Shown piece after piece: positions 24,350 to 34,400 of a stretch of DNA of 64,000 bases. This DNA comes from JBBDWK01 sp040902885 (GTDB lineage: Bacteria; Acidobacteriota; Terriglobia; Bryobacterales; Bryobacteraceae). Where the stretch lies: assembly GCA_040902885.1 (NCBI GenBank), contig JBBDWK010000094.1:17047-81046 (forward strand), written 5' to 3'. The notes under the pieces were generated by a model. It saw only the letters and a program-made list of their open reading frames with translations. It ran no database searches and had not been told where the DNA came from. Both the position numbers and the translations under genes were made by a program. The stretch's first letter is position 1, and the number at the start of each line of letters is the position of its first letter.

Positions 24350-25003
24350 TCAGTGTCCGCAACTAGTGGATGCCAGGAGTTCCGCCGGCGTCGTTTGCAG
24401 ATCGGCCGGGCGGAGGTCGCAGCCGCTCATCTTTTCGTTGATGACCAAAGGCCCGTAGGCGAACTCGAGCGGGATGGTGCGGCTCTTGCGCGGGAAAACC
24501 CAATGCTTGGCGTTTACCTGCACATGGCAGCAGAATACCGCTTTTCCGTTGCCGCCTTGCGGGACGCTTGGCCAACCCGCCTTCGTCGCCAGGTACGGAA
24601 TGGCGGCGAACAGGTTCTGGACGTCGGTGGTCTCCTGCCGAAGATCGATGCCGAGATGATCGAGGAATGGACGCGGCCGCTTCCCGTTGGTCTTTGCCTC
24701 GATCAGATCGTCCTGGGAGATGTCGATTGCCGAGAAGATCACATTCATGCCGTTGGGAAAGGCATACTTGATATAGCCTTCCTTCGGATTCTCAGGGCAC
24801 GCATCGGCAACCAGTTCGGGCGGCACAACGTTGATGTCATCCACCTTGATATTGACGTGGAGCGAATCGGCGAGTTGAACCGCATCCGCGAACGCGAAGC
24901 AGGACATAAAAGCCGTATTCACTTCGTTGAACTCGGCGTCAGTCAACAGACCGGCGCCGCGGAACTTCACCAGGGTTTCAAGAGCCTGATCTTTGGCGAT
25001 CAT
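24350..25003 (-). CDS. Conserved-looking protein of unknown function
   Basis: 217 residues, soluble, no signal peptide. ATG 25003 has an excellent Shine-Dalgarno (GGGAGGTG). The N-terminal 40 residues are helical (ALETLVKFRGAGLLTDAEFNEVN). A central beta region contains YIKYAFPNGMNVIFSAIDIS, and the C-terminal half contains AVFCCHVQVNAKHWVFPRKSRTI. Several Cys and His residues (Cys in SCF, FCCH, SGCD, TSCGH) could bind metal or form disulfides. I do not recognise a family. Just upstream of the DUF2064 gene, likely in one operon. Confidence 0.6.
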   Translation of the reverse strand: MIAKDQALETLVKFRGAGLLTDAEFNEVNTAFMSCFAFADAVQLADSLHVNIKVDDINVVPPELVADACPENPKEGYIKYAFPNGMNVIFSAIDISQDDLIEAKTNGKRPRPFLDHLGIDLRQETTDVQNLFAAIPYLATKAGWPSVPQGGNGKAVFCCHVQVNAKHWVFPRKSRTIPLEFAYGPLVINEKMSGCDLRPADLQTTPAELLASTSCGH

Positions 25004-25154
25004 CCGGAAGCACCTCCCTAAAGAGCGTAGTGGCGCACCGCCACGCGGCTAGGTTACCAGAACTTGCAAACTGCCTGCATAGGTGTTTCGGTACAATGGC
25101 TGATTCCGCAACAGCGGGATCGGCCAGGGCAATCTTGGTTCCAAGGAGACACAG

Positions 25155-27287
25155 ATGAGAACTGGCGCCGCCGCCGTAATCGCTCTGAGCTGCGCCTTGG
25201 CCTGCGCCCCGGACTCCAAGCGGAAATCAGAAGACGAGATGCATCCAGCGCCAGTAGCCAAAGTTCGCCCTCATGAATTGAAGACTCACGGACACACCCG
25301 CATCGACAATTATTATTGGCTGCGCGAGCGGGAGAACCCGGAAGTCATCCAGTACCTGGAAGCGGAGAACAAGTATCTGGATGCCAGCATGGCGTCCGTC
25401 AAGCCGCTCCAGCAGAAGCTCTTCGACGAATTCAAGACGCGCATCAAACAGACCGACGAATCCGTGCCTTACCGGAAGGACGGCTACTACTACTACACGC
25501 GGATGGTGAGCGGCAAGAACTATCCCATCTACTGCCGAAAAAAAGGCTCGCTCGAAGCGCCCGAAGAGATCCTGCTCGACGGGAATAAGGCCGCGGAAGG
25601 CCATGCATTCTTCTCGGTCGGCAAGCTGGACGTCAGCGAAGGCAACGATATTCTGGCCTACGCCGTCGATACCGTGGGCCGGCGCTTCTACGACATCCGC
25701 TTCCGCAACCTGGTCACAGGCGAGGAACTTCCCGATGTCATCAACGACGTCACGCCGTCGCTTGCATGGGCCAACGACAACAAGACCTTCTTCTACGTCA
25801 GGCAGGACCCCCAAACACTGCGCTCATACCAGGTCTATCGTCATACTCTCGGCACGAAGCCCGCGGAGGATCGGCTGATCTACGAGGAAAAGGACGTCAC
25901 CTTCCGGACCTTCGTCGGCAAGACCAAATCCAAAAAATACATCCTCCTCGGCTCGGCCCAGACGTTGAGCACCGAATACCGGTACCTGGAGGCGGACCGG
26001 CCGGATGGGGAGTTTCAGGTATTCGAACCGCGCCGGCGGGATCACGAGTACGACGTCGACCACTACGCCGGGCACTTTTACGTAAGGACCAATCTGGATG
26101 CCAAAAACTACCGGCTGATGCAGACGCCGGTGGAGCGGACCGGCATGGCAAACTGGCGGGAGGTGATCCCGCACCGGCCCGATACGCTGCTCGAATCGGT
26201 CGAAATCTTTCGCGAGTACCTGGTCGTCGTCGAGCGGAAGGGCGGGCTGATCCAGTTGCGGGTGCGCCCGTGGGCGGGGGAAGGCGAGCACTACATCGAT
26301 TTCGGGGAGCCTGCGTACGCCGCCGGTCCCACGGCCAACTACGACTTCGATACGGATACCGTCCGATACCGCTACAGCTCATTGACGACGCCGAACTCCG
26401 CCTACGACTACAACATGAAATCGCGTACCGCGAATCTGCTGAAGCGCGACGAGGTCCTGGGCGGTTTCGATCCGGAAAATTACCTGACCGAGCGCCTGCT
26501 TGCGCCGTCGCACGATGGGACGAGGGTTCCCATTTCGCTCGTGTATCGCAAAGGTCTGAAGAAGACCGGAACGCACCCGCTGCTGCAGTATGCCTATGGT
26601 TCCTACGGTCACTCTCTTGACGCGAACTTCAATCCGTTCGTCGTCAGCCTGCTCGACCGCGGCTTCGTGTACGCCCTGGCGCATATCCGCGGCGGGGAGG
26701 ACCTCGGACGCCAGTGGTATGACGACGGCAAGCTCCTGAAAAAGAAGAACACGTTCAAGGACTTCATCGCCTGCACCGAGTACCTGGTGCGCGAGAAGTA
26801 CGCCGACCCGAAGCGCGTCTATGCGCTTGGGGGCAGCGCGGGCGGCCTGCTGATGGGCGCCGTCATGAACATGCGGCCGGACCTGTATCACGGGATCGTC
26901 GCGGCCGTTCCATTCGTCGACGTTGTGACCACCATGCTGGACGATACCATCCCGCTGACGACCTTCGAGTACGACGAGTGGGGCAACCCCAGCGAGCAGA
27001 CCTACTACGAATACATGCATTCGTACTCGCCTTACGATCAGGTGGAAGCCAAGGCGTACCCGAATCTTCTGGTCACCGCCGGTCTCCACGATTCGCAGGT
27101 TCAATATTGGGAGCCGGCGAAGTGGGTCGCCCGGCTGCGCGCGGTCAAGAAAGACAACAATCGCCTGCTGATGTACACGAACATGGTTGCGGGGCACGGT
27201 GGCGCATCCGCCCGCTATAAGAGGTACGAGGAGACGGCCCTCCAGTATGCGTTCCTGCTCGATCTGGCGGGAGCCAAAGAGGAGTAA
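25155..27287 (+). CDS. ptrB: Prolyl oligopeptidase family, oligopeptidase B-like (S9A)
   Basis: 710 residues with a lipoprotein-like N-terminus (IALSCALACAPDS), so probably periplasmic and lipid-anchored. An N-terminal beta-propeller starts with HTRIDNYYWLRERENPEV, typical of oligopeptidase B. The alpha/beta-hydrolase domain has AYGSYG, LAHIRGGEDLGRQWYDDGK, the nucleophile motif GGSAGGLLMG (Ser near residue 563), the acid in TAGLHDSQVQYWEPAKW and the His in VAGHGG. It cleaves short peptides after basic residues. The start is supported by AAGGAG before the ATG. An SDR gene follows after 5 bp. Confidence 0.93.
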   Translation: MRTGAAAVIALSCALACAPDSKRKSEDEMHPAPVAKVRPHELKTHGHTRIDNYYWLRERENPEVIQYLEAENKYLDASMASVKPLQQKLFDEFKTRIKQTDESVPYRKDGYYYYTRMVSGKNYPIYCRKKGSLEAPEEILLDGNKAAEGHAFFSVGKLDVSEGNDILAYAVDTVGRRFYDIRFRNLVTGEELPDVINDVTPSLAWANDNKTFFYVRQDPQTLRSYQVYRHTLGTKPAEDRLIYEEKDVTFRTFVGKTKSKKYILLGSAQTLSTEYRYLEADRPDGEFQVFEPRRRDHEYDVDHYAGHFYVRTNLDAKNYRLMQTPVERTGMANWREVIPHRPDTLLESVEIFREYLVVVERKGGLIQLRVRPWAGEGEHYIDFGEPAYAAGPTANYDFDTDTVRYRYSSLTTPNSAYDYNMKSRTANLLKRDEVLGGFDPENYLTERLLAPSHDGTRVPISLVYRKGLKKTGTHPLLQYAYGSYGHSLDANFNPFVVSLLDRGFVYALAHIRGGEDLGRQWYDDGKLLKKKNTFKDFIACTEYLVREKYADPKRVYALGGSAGGLLMGAVMNMRPDLYHGIVAAVPFVDVVTTMLDDTIPLTTFEYDEWGNPSEQTYYEYMHSYSPYDQVEAKAYPNLLVTAGLHDSQVQYWEPAKWVARLRAVKKDNNRLLMYTNMVAGHGGASARYKRYEETALQYAFLLDLAGAKEE

Positions 27288-27292
27288 AGACC

Positions 27293-28249
27293 ATGAGAAC
27301 CTTAACGGATCGCGTGGCCGTTGTGGCGGGCGCCACTCGGGGGGCCGGACGAGGAATCGCCTGCATGCTTGGCGAACAAGGCGCGACGGTCTACTGCACC
27401 GGCCGCAGCATCCGTGGCCGGCCGGCGACCGGAAACCGGCCGGAGACAATTGAAGAGACCGCGGAGATGGTTAATGAACGCGGTGGCACAGGCATCTCCG
27501 TCCAGGTTGATCACACGGAAGAGGGCCCGGTCAAAACCTTGTTTGATCGAGTGTGCCAGGAACAAGGCCGCCTCGACATTCTGGTGAACGACGTCTGGGG
27601 TAGGGACGACCTCACGGAATTCGGCACGCCGTTCTGGAACCTCGACATCGAAAAAGGCGCTCTGATGTTGAAGCGGGCCGTGCATGCCCACATCGTGACC
27701 AGCCGCTACGGAACGCCTCTTTTGTTAGAGGGAAATCGGGGTCTCATCGTAGAGGTGACGGATGGAGATTTCTTCGGGTATCGAGGCAACCTGTTCTACG
27801 ACCTCGCGAAAATCTCTGCGATTCGGCTCGCATTTTCGATGGCTTGGGAACTTCGCCGCTATCCTCATACCGTCGTGGCGATCACACCGGGGTTCCTTCG
27901 CTCGGAAGCAGTCTTGGACCATTTTGGAGTGACGGAGGCAAACTGGCAGGATGGCGCGAAGAAGGACCCCAACTTCACCGCCTCCGAAACCCCCTTCTAC
28001 GTTGGGCGAGCGGTTGCCGCTCTCGCGGCCGATCCGACCGTGAAAGCGAAATCCGGCAGAGTGTTTTCTTCCGGGGACATCGCGGCCGAGTACGGCTTCA
28101 CCGACGTGGACGGAGGTCAACCGAATTGGGTCAGGCACTTCGAGAAGACATATGGAAGGATCTATCCGCGTTGCGACGAGGGCTTCTACAAGCACTGGCT
28201 CGACGGCGCCATCGATATCGTGTTTCCGGACTGGCCTCCGGTTGCTTAA
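27293..28249 (+). CDS. Short-chain dehydrogenase/reductase
   Basis: 318 residues. A classical NAD(P)-binding motif AGATRGAGRG is near the N-terminus, followed by CTGRSIRG (Arg suggests NADP preference). The catalytic Tyr/Lys are in FYDLAKIS; an Asp-Val-Thr segment (VEVTDGD) occupies the place of the usual catalytic Ser. TPGFLRSE follows as in the family. It is longer than a typical 250-residue SDR, with a C-terminal extension of about 60 residues (YGRIYPRCDEGFYKHWL). Substrate unknown. It starts 5 bp after the oligopeptidase stop and is very likely cotranscribed with it. Confidence 0.88.
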   Translation: MRTLTDRVAVVAGATRGAGRGIACMLGEQGATVYCTGRSIRGRPATGNRPETIEETAEMVNERGGTGISVQVDHTEEGPVKTLFDRVCQEQGRLDILVNDVWGRDDLTEFGTPFWNLDIEKGALMLKRAVHAHIVTSRYGTPLLLEGNRGLIVEVTDGDFFGYRGNLFYDLAKISAIRLAFSMAWELRRYPHTVVAITPGFLRSEAVLDHFGVTEANWQDGAKKDPNFTASETPFYVGRAVAALAADPTVKAKSGRVFSSGDIAAEYGFTDVDGGQPNWVRHFEKTYGRIYPRCDEGFYKHWLDGAIDIVFPDWPPVA

Positions 28250-28323
28250 AGAACTAGATGAAAAATTCCTTGCATATAGTTGAGTGGGTGTGCTTTATCC
28301 TGCGGCGATCTAGTCTTAAAGCG
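28244..28323. terminator. Long-loop inverted repeat between convergent genes
   Basis: GCTTAAAGAACTAGAT at 28244-28259 is mirrored by ATCTAGTCTTAAAGC at 28308-28322 (one gap, one transposed base), with a loop of about 48 nt. The arms include the stop codons of both convergent genes (SDR and cytochrome). It could be a bidirectional terminator, though the loop is long and there is no T-run. Confidence 0.35.
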
Positions 28324-29776
28324 TGTTCAGAAATGCGATGAGGGCTTTCTTCTCCTCCGGCGAGAGCTTCAACCCGAAACGGTGTCCCTTCACGGAGCGG
28401 GTCCGGCCGTCATAGCCCTTAAAGCCCGTGGGAACGTAGTCCTCGCGGAGGCGAGCCGGATCGAACCAGTCTTCGAGCGTGGCCACCGAGCCGTTGTGCT
28501 CGAACGGTCCCCGATACCAGACCCCTTTCAGCGACGGAACTTTGTAGTACCCCGTGCCCTTGTGTGTTTCCAGGGCATAGCGCGGGTCGGTGCCAACGCG
28601 CTTTTCGAGAATATCGAACCGCCGCTTGTGGTCCGCCGGAGGCTCGAAACCATCCACCGGAACAAGCTTGTTGTTGGTGTAGAACGGCGGAGCGTGACAG
28701 CCGGCGCAACCCTCACGCTCGAAAATCTTTTTCCCGCGCGCTGCCACGGCGTCGAACCGGTTCGGATTGGGCGGCGGCTTCAGCGAATAAAGGTAAAGCG
28801 AGAGCGCGTATAACTGCTCATCGCTGTAGCGTGTGCCATGGCCGGCCATGGGCCGCGGCGGCGGCGCATCGCCGTAGCGATCGAGCGCAACCATATCCTG
28901 CACGAGCGAGGAATAGCGCATCAGATCGCCAATCCCCTCATGGCGCACGAGACCGGTGTGGTCGAGATACCGGCGCTCCTCGACTCCAATCAGGTCGGGA
29001 ATCTGGGGCGGCACGAGCAGGCTGGTATTGCTGCGCGCGGTCACGCCCGGTGGAATCGCTTCGCCGGCCGCGATCAAGTCGTCCAGCGACATGGTTTGCG
29101 GGCGCCGGTTGGGATCGTCTCGCAACCAGGGCATTTCAAACTGGCGGGCGAAGCCCCGGATTCTCTCCAGCACTTTGGCCGGATCGCCTGCCTGGGCGGC
29201 CCGGCGGAGCATCCAAGCGCCCTGACGATCGCCCGGGTTGTTGCCTTGCGCGCCGGGAACCACCGTTCCGTCCGCCATCACTCGGATGTGGCAGGTGCTG
29301 CAGCCCATGGAGCCCATCTCGATCTCGCCCTTTCGGCGGATCACCCAGCGCGCGAATGGAACCGTGCCGTCCTTCGCGACGGGCATCCCGGTCTTCTCGT
29401 AGAACGAGGCATCGCGGACATTCGCGGCGCCGAAGAAGACGGGGCCGTAGGAGGTGGGAGCATTGAAGACGAGCTCGCCGGCCTTGATCCAGTCCTCGCG
29501 CGTTTTGAGCTTGGAGGGGTCGAAGGCGATCTCGGGTTCCCGCGATTTGAGCCACTCCATATAGCCGGCCGGCTCGCGGCTCGGATGGTAGACCGGATAG
29601 CTCCGGTAAACGGTGCGCGGGGGAATCCGGTAGTAGACCTCCTCGGAAACGTGGACGGGCGAGTACGCCGGATTCGCGAGGGGCACTTCGAGCGCGGCGA
29701 CGGCCGCATCCGTCCACGTCTTTGGTATCTGCGGTTGAAATGCGCTTGCCGCGAGCAGGAGCGCCAGTGCCTTCAT
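28316..29776 (-). CDS. Secreted di-heme c-type cytochrome (peroxidase-like)
   Basis: 486 residues with a signal peptide (MKALALLLAASAFQ). Two heme-attachment motifs are present: CSTCH in the N-terminal half and CAGCH in the C-terminal half. Downstream features KVPSLKGVWYRGPFEHNGSV and LSPEEKKALIAFLNTL resemble the C-terminal domain of di-heme cytochrome c peroxidase/MauG relatives, but the N-terminal domain is longer than usual and the spacing differs. A role in periplasmic electron transfer or oxidation is likely; the partner is unknown. A small secreted unknown protein lies upstream in the same direction. Confidence 0.85.
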   Translation of the reverse strand: MKALALLLAASAFQPQIPKTWTDAAVAALEVPLANPAYSPVHVSEEVYYRIPPRTVYRSYPVYHPSREPAGYMEWLKSREPEIAFDPSKLKTREDWIKAGELVFNAPTSYGPVFFGAANVRDASFYEKTGMPVAKDGTVPFARWVIRRKGEIEMGSMGCSTCHIRVMADGTVVPGAQGNNPGDRQGAWMLRRAAQAGDPAKVLERIRGFARQFEMPWLRDDPNRRPQTMSLDDLIAAGEAIPPGVTARSNTSLLVPPQIPDLIGVEERRYLDHTGLVRHEGIGDLMRYSSLVQDMVALDRYGDAPPPRPMAGHGTRYSDEQLYALSLYLYSLKPPPNPNRFDAVAARGKKIFEREGCAGCHAPPFYTNNKLVPVDGFEPPADHKRRFDILEKRVGTDPRYALETHKGTGYYKVPSLKGVWYRGPFEHNGSVATLEDWFDPARLREDYVPTGFKGYDGRTRSVKGHRFGLKLSPEEKKALIAFLNTL

Positions 29777-29836
29777 GAGAAATCTCCCTGGGGCAAAATT
29801 ACACTATAGTCGAAACACTGGCGATCCACTGCGCTG

Positions 29837-30436
29837 CTAACGCGCGGCGCGGGTCTGCTTCCTCTCGCGTTCAAAGTCGATCAGCGAGAGAGCATAGCGG
29901 AAGTCCTCGCTCTCGCCGCCTGTCCGCATCGCCTTCAGCACCCAGCGGAACCCGTCGATCCCCGCAATCTCCTCGCGGAGCGTCCATGCTTGTTTCTGCG
30001 AAGGTGACAGCATGTTCCACTTGTAGACCAGCGCTGCCTGCTTGAGGGTCTCGACAAAGTAGCCGGCATCGAACCACGCCATCGCCTCCGGCTTTCCGGC
30101 TGATTCGGAGTCCAGCGCCCGCGCCATCAATCGCGTGGCAAGATCGAAGGACAGACGGGTGTCCCTTGCCGAGTAGATTGCGGCGCGGCGCAGGGTCTCC
30201 ATGCGAACCCTGATGGGGGTCGCCGGGGCCAGCAGCGCGAGCGTATCCGTGGTGAGCCGCGAGAGATCGTAAGCCGGGTCGGCGAGATTGAAGTCCGAAC
30301 CGGTGCGCCAAGGCAGCGATTTGGCTTGTCCGATTTCGATCGCGTGACAGATGGCCGGAGGTCCGGCCCATGCGGGAAGACCGAATACCAGGCCGGCGCC
30401 GGCCAGCATGACGGGAAACAGCGTGCTTTTCTTCAT
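29837..30436 (-). CDS. Secreted protein of unknown function
   Basis: 199 residues with a clear signal peptide (FPVMLAGAGLVFGLPAWA-GP). The mature protein is largely alpha-helical, starts with PPAICHAIEIGQAKSLPW and contains MARALDSESAGKPEAMAWFDAGYFVETLKQA, suggesting a small helical-repeat domain. The single early CH pair is not a heme motif. It precedes the di-heme cytochrome by 60 bp on the same strand and may be functionally linked. No family recognised. Confidence 0.6.
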   Translation of the reverse strand: MKKSTLFPVMLAGAGLVFGLPAWAGPPAICHAIEIGQAKSLPWRTGSDFNLADPAYDLSRLTTDTLALLAPATPIRVRMETLRRAAIYSARDTRLSFDLATRLMARALDSESAGKPEAMAWFDAGYFVETLKQAALVYKWNMLSPSQKQAWTLREEIAGIDGFRWVLKAMRTGGESEDFRYALSLIDFERERKQTRAAR

Positions 30437-30576
30437 AGTTGGGGTCCTTTCAACTCCAGATTGCCGCCCGTGCGGATCTTCCAGGCAGTAAGGAGCAGTG
30501 GTGTAACGGTGCCTTACCGTAAGCGCGATGCCTTAAGCCATTGAAATCATGCGGGCCTCGTGGGACAGTCGGAAAG

Positions 30577-31449
30577 ATGCCGAACTTAGAGCCTGACGGC
30601 CGGGGACTGACGCCAGAAGCGGTGCGCAGCCAGCTTGACCGCATTCTGGCGAGCGAAGGCTTCGCCAATTCCGACCGCCTGAGCCGATTCCTGCGCTTCG
30701 CCGTGGAGGCCAAGCTTCGCGGCGAAGAGGACCAGATCAAGGAGTATGTCGTTGGCCGTGAGGTCTTTGACCGTGGCGACAACTACGACCCCCGGCTGGA
30801 CCCCATCGTCCGAGTGGAGGCCCGCCGGCTGCGGGCGAAGCTGGACGAGTACTACGCGGGTCCGGGCCGGGAAGACGCCCTGCGCATCGGATTCCGGAAG
30901 GGAAGCTATGTCCCAGTCATCGAACCGGCAGTGGCCGAGCCCGAAAGGCCAGGCAGTCCCTCGACCCGCACTCCCCGCCGGGTAGCCGCCGCGGCACTGT
31001 TTCTGGTTGCTGCTTCGGGCGGTCTCTCTTATCTCTCGCGCGAGCCGTCCGGTTACAGAGTTGCTGTCGCGCCAGCGCATTGGCTCGGGTGGAACTCCGT
31101 GGAGCCCAGCGCCTTTGAAGAAAGCCTGGTTGAGGCGGTAACCGCGGAATTGGCCCACCGCCCAAGCTTGCAAGTGATCTCGTGGCCGTCCATGCTGCAC
31201 TATCGAAACGCCCGGAGGCCGCTCCGCGAGGTAGCTGAGGAACTGCGCGCCGCCCTTGTCCTTGTAGTATCGGTCGAGAGCTTTGGAGACGAGGTCCGCG
31301 TTACGCTGCATCTAGTGGAGGCCGCTTCGGACCGGAAGATGTGGTCGGCGGACTACACCAGAAACTTCAACGACGCGCTGGCTGCGCAGCGCGAACTGGC
31401 GCGGGTGATAGCCGAAGAACTGGAGGCTTACCGGAGAGGCCGAGGATAA
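30577..31449 (+). CDS. Membrane protein with putative N-terminal sensory/DNA-binding domain and FlgO-like C-terminus
   Basis: 290 residues from ATG 30577 (GGAAAG just upstream; a TTG at 30541 is less likely). Residues about 5-115 match a domain frequent in Acidobacteria and rhizobia: LSRFLRFAVEAKLRGEEDQIKEYVVGREVF then DPIVRVEARRLRAKLDEYY and FRKGSYVPV. It is usually fused to adenylate-cyclase or TPR regions and its role is unproven. A transmembrane helix (about AAALFLVAASGGLSYL) follows, then a FlgO/TolB-N-like periplasmic domain with AVTAELAHRPSLQVIS. Divergent from the secreted unknown gene; TonB receptor 2 begins 48 bp downstream. Confidence 0.7.
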   Translation: MPNLEPDGRGLTPEAVRSQLDRILASEGFANSDRLSRFLRFAVEAKLRGEEDQIKEYVVGREVFDRGDNYDPRLDPIVRVEARRLRAKLDEYYAGPGREDALRIGFRKGSYVPVIEPAVAEPERPGSPSTRTPRRVAAAALFLVAASGGLSYLSREPSGYRVAVAPAHWLGWNSVEPSAFEESLVEAVTAELAHRPSLQVISWPSMLHYRNARRPLREVAEELRAALVLVVSVESFGDEVRVTLHLVEAASDRKMWSADYTRNFNDALAAQRELARVIAEELEAYRRGRG

Positions 31450-31485
31450 ACTTGGCCAGGGTGTATACTTGGCGACGAAGTTCAG

Positions 31486-31491
31486 TATAGT
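31486..31491 (+). promoter_or_regulatory. Putative -10 box (TATAGT) for TonB receptor 2
   Basis: TATAGT lies 6 nt before the ATG at 31498, the same distance as at the isomerase gene (18328), with no Shine-Dalgarno between. This is consistent with a leaderless mRNA. Confidence 0.35.
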
Positions 31492-31497
31492 CCACAT

Positions 31498-34400
31498 ATG
31501 GGGAATACACTTGGGTTGGGAAATGCACTTCGGTGCTTTCTCGCTCTCGCTACGCTTTCATGCGCGTTGCTGGCCCAGGTCGAAACGGCGCGCATCACGG
31601 GACTCATCACTGATCCGACCGGCGCGGTGGTTCCCAATGCGCGTGTCTCGCTGCAGCATCTTGCCACGGGCACGACCTCCACTCTGACCACGGACGCGCA
31701 GGGGCGTTACCTGTCGCTGCCCCTCCGCATCGGTGAATACCGCATCGAAGTCGAAGCGCTAGGATTCAAGCGCGCGGTTCGAAGCGGCGTCACCGTGCAG
31801 ATCCAGGAAACGGCGGCGCTCAACTTCGCACTCGATCTCGGCGCCACCAGTGAGAGCGTGGACGTGACCGCCAGTGCACCCCTGCTTTCAACCGCCGAAG
31901 GCTCGCAAGGGCAGGTAATCGACAACCGGCGGATCGTCGACATGCCGCTCAACGGCCGCGACTACATTCAGCTCGCTTTGCTTTCGGCCGGGACGACGGC
32001 TCACCTCGGAGGGCGGTTTCAAGGGTTTTCGGCAGCCGGCCAGCGAACCGCGCAGAACAACTATCTCCTCGACGGAATCGACAACAACAATGTACAGCTT
32101 GCCGCGCAGGGTGAGCGTGCCGAAGCGGTGAAACCTTCGGTCGACGCCATCCAGGAGTTCAAAATCTCCACGAACTCGTATTCGGCCGAGTACGGGCGCG
32201 CCATGGGCGGCGTGGTGAATGCCACGATCAAGTCCGGCAGCAACGATTTTCACGGAACCATGTTCGAGTTCCTTCGCAACGAGAAACTCGACGCCAAGAA
32301 CTTCTTCGACGATCCGGATGAACCGAAGCCGTCCTTTAAGCGCAACCAGTATGGCTTTTCCGTGGGTGGTCCCATCTGGCGCAACAAGACGTTCTTCTTC
32401 GGCGATTACGAATGGACGAAGATCCGCGAATCGCGCACGGTGAACAACACCATACCCACACTGGCGCAGCGCAGCGGCGACTTCCGGCGGTTCGCGGCGA
32501 TCTACGATCCGAACACCTACAACGCCGCGTCGCGCACACGCCAGCCGTTCCCGAACAACACCATTCCAACGAACCGCATCGATCGCGTCGCCGCTCAAGC
32601 GGCCAACTGGTACCCAACTCCGCAGAACGACAACCTGACGCAGAACTTCCTATTCAATCCGCCTGACAGCGACAACGTCGACAAGTGGGACCTTCGCGTC
32701 GATCATAACTTCAGCGAGAAGGACCTGGTCTATTTCCGGTTCAGTTATCAAAACAACTTCACGCCGGCCTCGCCGAATCTTCCGGCGACCGCCTATTCCT
32801 CGGCGAGCACGGACACAACGAACGACGGCCGAAATACCGCACTGGTCTGGAGCCACGTCTTTTCTCCGTCGCTGGTCACCACCAGCCGCATCGGCTGGAA
32901 CCAGCTCTTCACGAACGAAGAGCCGGCGGCGGACAAAAACGCCAACGCCGAGATCGGGATGCGAGGCGTCAATCAGACGACGCCGGGCTCGCCGCGGTTC
33001 GCCATCTCGAACTATCAGGCCCTGGGAATTGGCCCGAACCTGCCGAATCTGAACGACTCGCAAACCCGCCAGTTGATCAGCGACACGAACTGGATACGCG
33101 GCGGGCACACGCTGAAGTTCGGGATCAACTTCATGTGGACCCAGGCGTTCATCACCAACCCGAAGGAAGGCCTCGGCGTCTTCGATTTCAACGGCAATTT
33201 CACGCGGAATCCATCGAACAACAGCGGTGGGCAGCCGTTCGCCGATTTCCTGCTTGGAATTCCCTTCCAGACCAGCGTCGCGCGCGACGTCTATGCGAAT
33301 CTCCGCGCTCCGCTCCATCAGTTTTACGTCCATGACGAATGGCGCGTCACCGCCCGATTGACGCTGAACCTGGGCCTGCGGTACGAGCGGAACGGCAACT
33401 TTCTCGAGACGCGAAACCAGCAGTCGAACTACGACATCGACGCCGGGCTGGCGGCCGGGACGCTGCCGGGCATTGTGCTGGCACGGGCCGGCAGCCGCGA
33501 CAGCCGCGCCCTGCTGCGCACCGACAAGAACAACTGGGCGCCACGATTCGGCTTCGCCTATACGATGGCGCCGAAGACCGTCCTGCGCGGCGGCTACGGC
33601 ATCTTCTTCGGCAATTACGAAGGGACCGGAGGCGGCCGGCACCTGCTGGGCAACCCGCCTAACACCATCAGCGTGATCATCACCACGGACAACATCACTC
33701 CGGCGTTTCTGCTCCAGGATGGCGTGCCGGCGGGAACACTCGACCCGCGCAACCTCTCGAACTTGCGCCTGACGTCGTTCGTCGCCAATCCCGATTGGCC
33801 GAGCGCGCAACAGTGGAATCTGAACGTGCAGCGCGAAGTGTGGACCAACACGGTTTGGGAGGCCGGCTACTACGGAGCGAAAGGCGTTCACCTCCCGGTG
33901 CGCTGGAACGGCAACTACGCGTTGCCGGGCGCGGGTAATGTCAACGCGCGGCGGCGGTTCACCTCGGTCGTGTATCCGGAAACGAACGTCGTGGTGAGCC
34001 CGCTGGCAATTGTGGACCGTCACGACTACTTCGGAAATTCGCAGTTCCATTCCCTGCAAACGCGGCTGGAGCGGCGGTTCTCGGGAGGGTTCACGATCAC
34101 CGGGTTCTACACATTCTCCCGCTCGATCGGCGATACGTCGGGCTTCTCGGCCGCCGGCACGCCTCCGGGCTCGCCGCAAGGTTTCCAGAATCCCCTCAAC
34201 CGCCGGCTGGAAAAGTCGGTGGACGACCAGCATCAGAAGCATCGCTTCGTCGCCAGCTACCTTTATGAGCTTCCGTTCGGACGGGCCCGCCGCTTCGGCG
34301 GAGGATGGAATCGCGCCGTCGACGGGGTGCTTGGCGGCTGGTCTCTGGGTGGAATCACGACCCTCGCTTCGGGGCAGCCGCAGGGCGTCACGGTGCAGGG

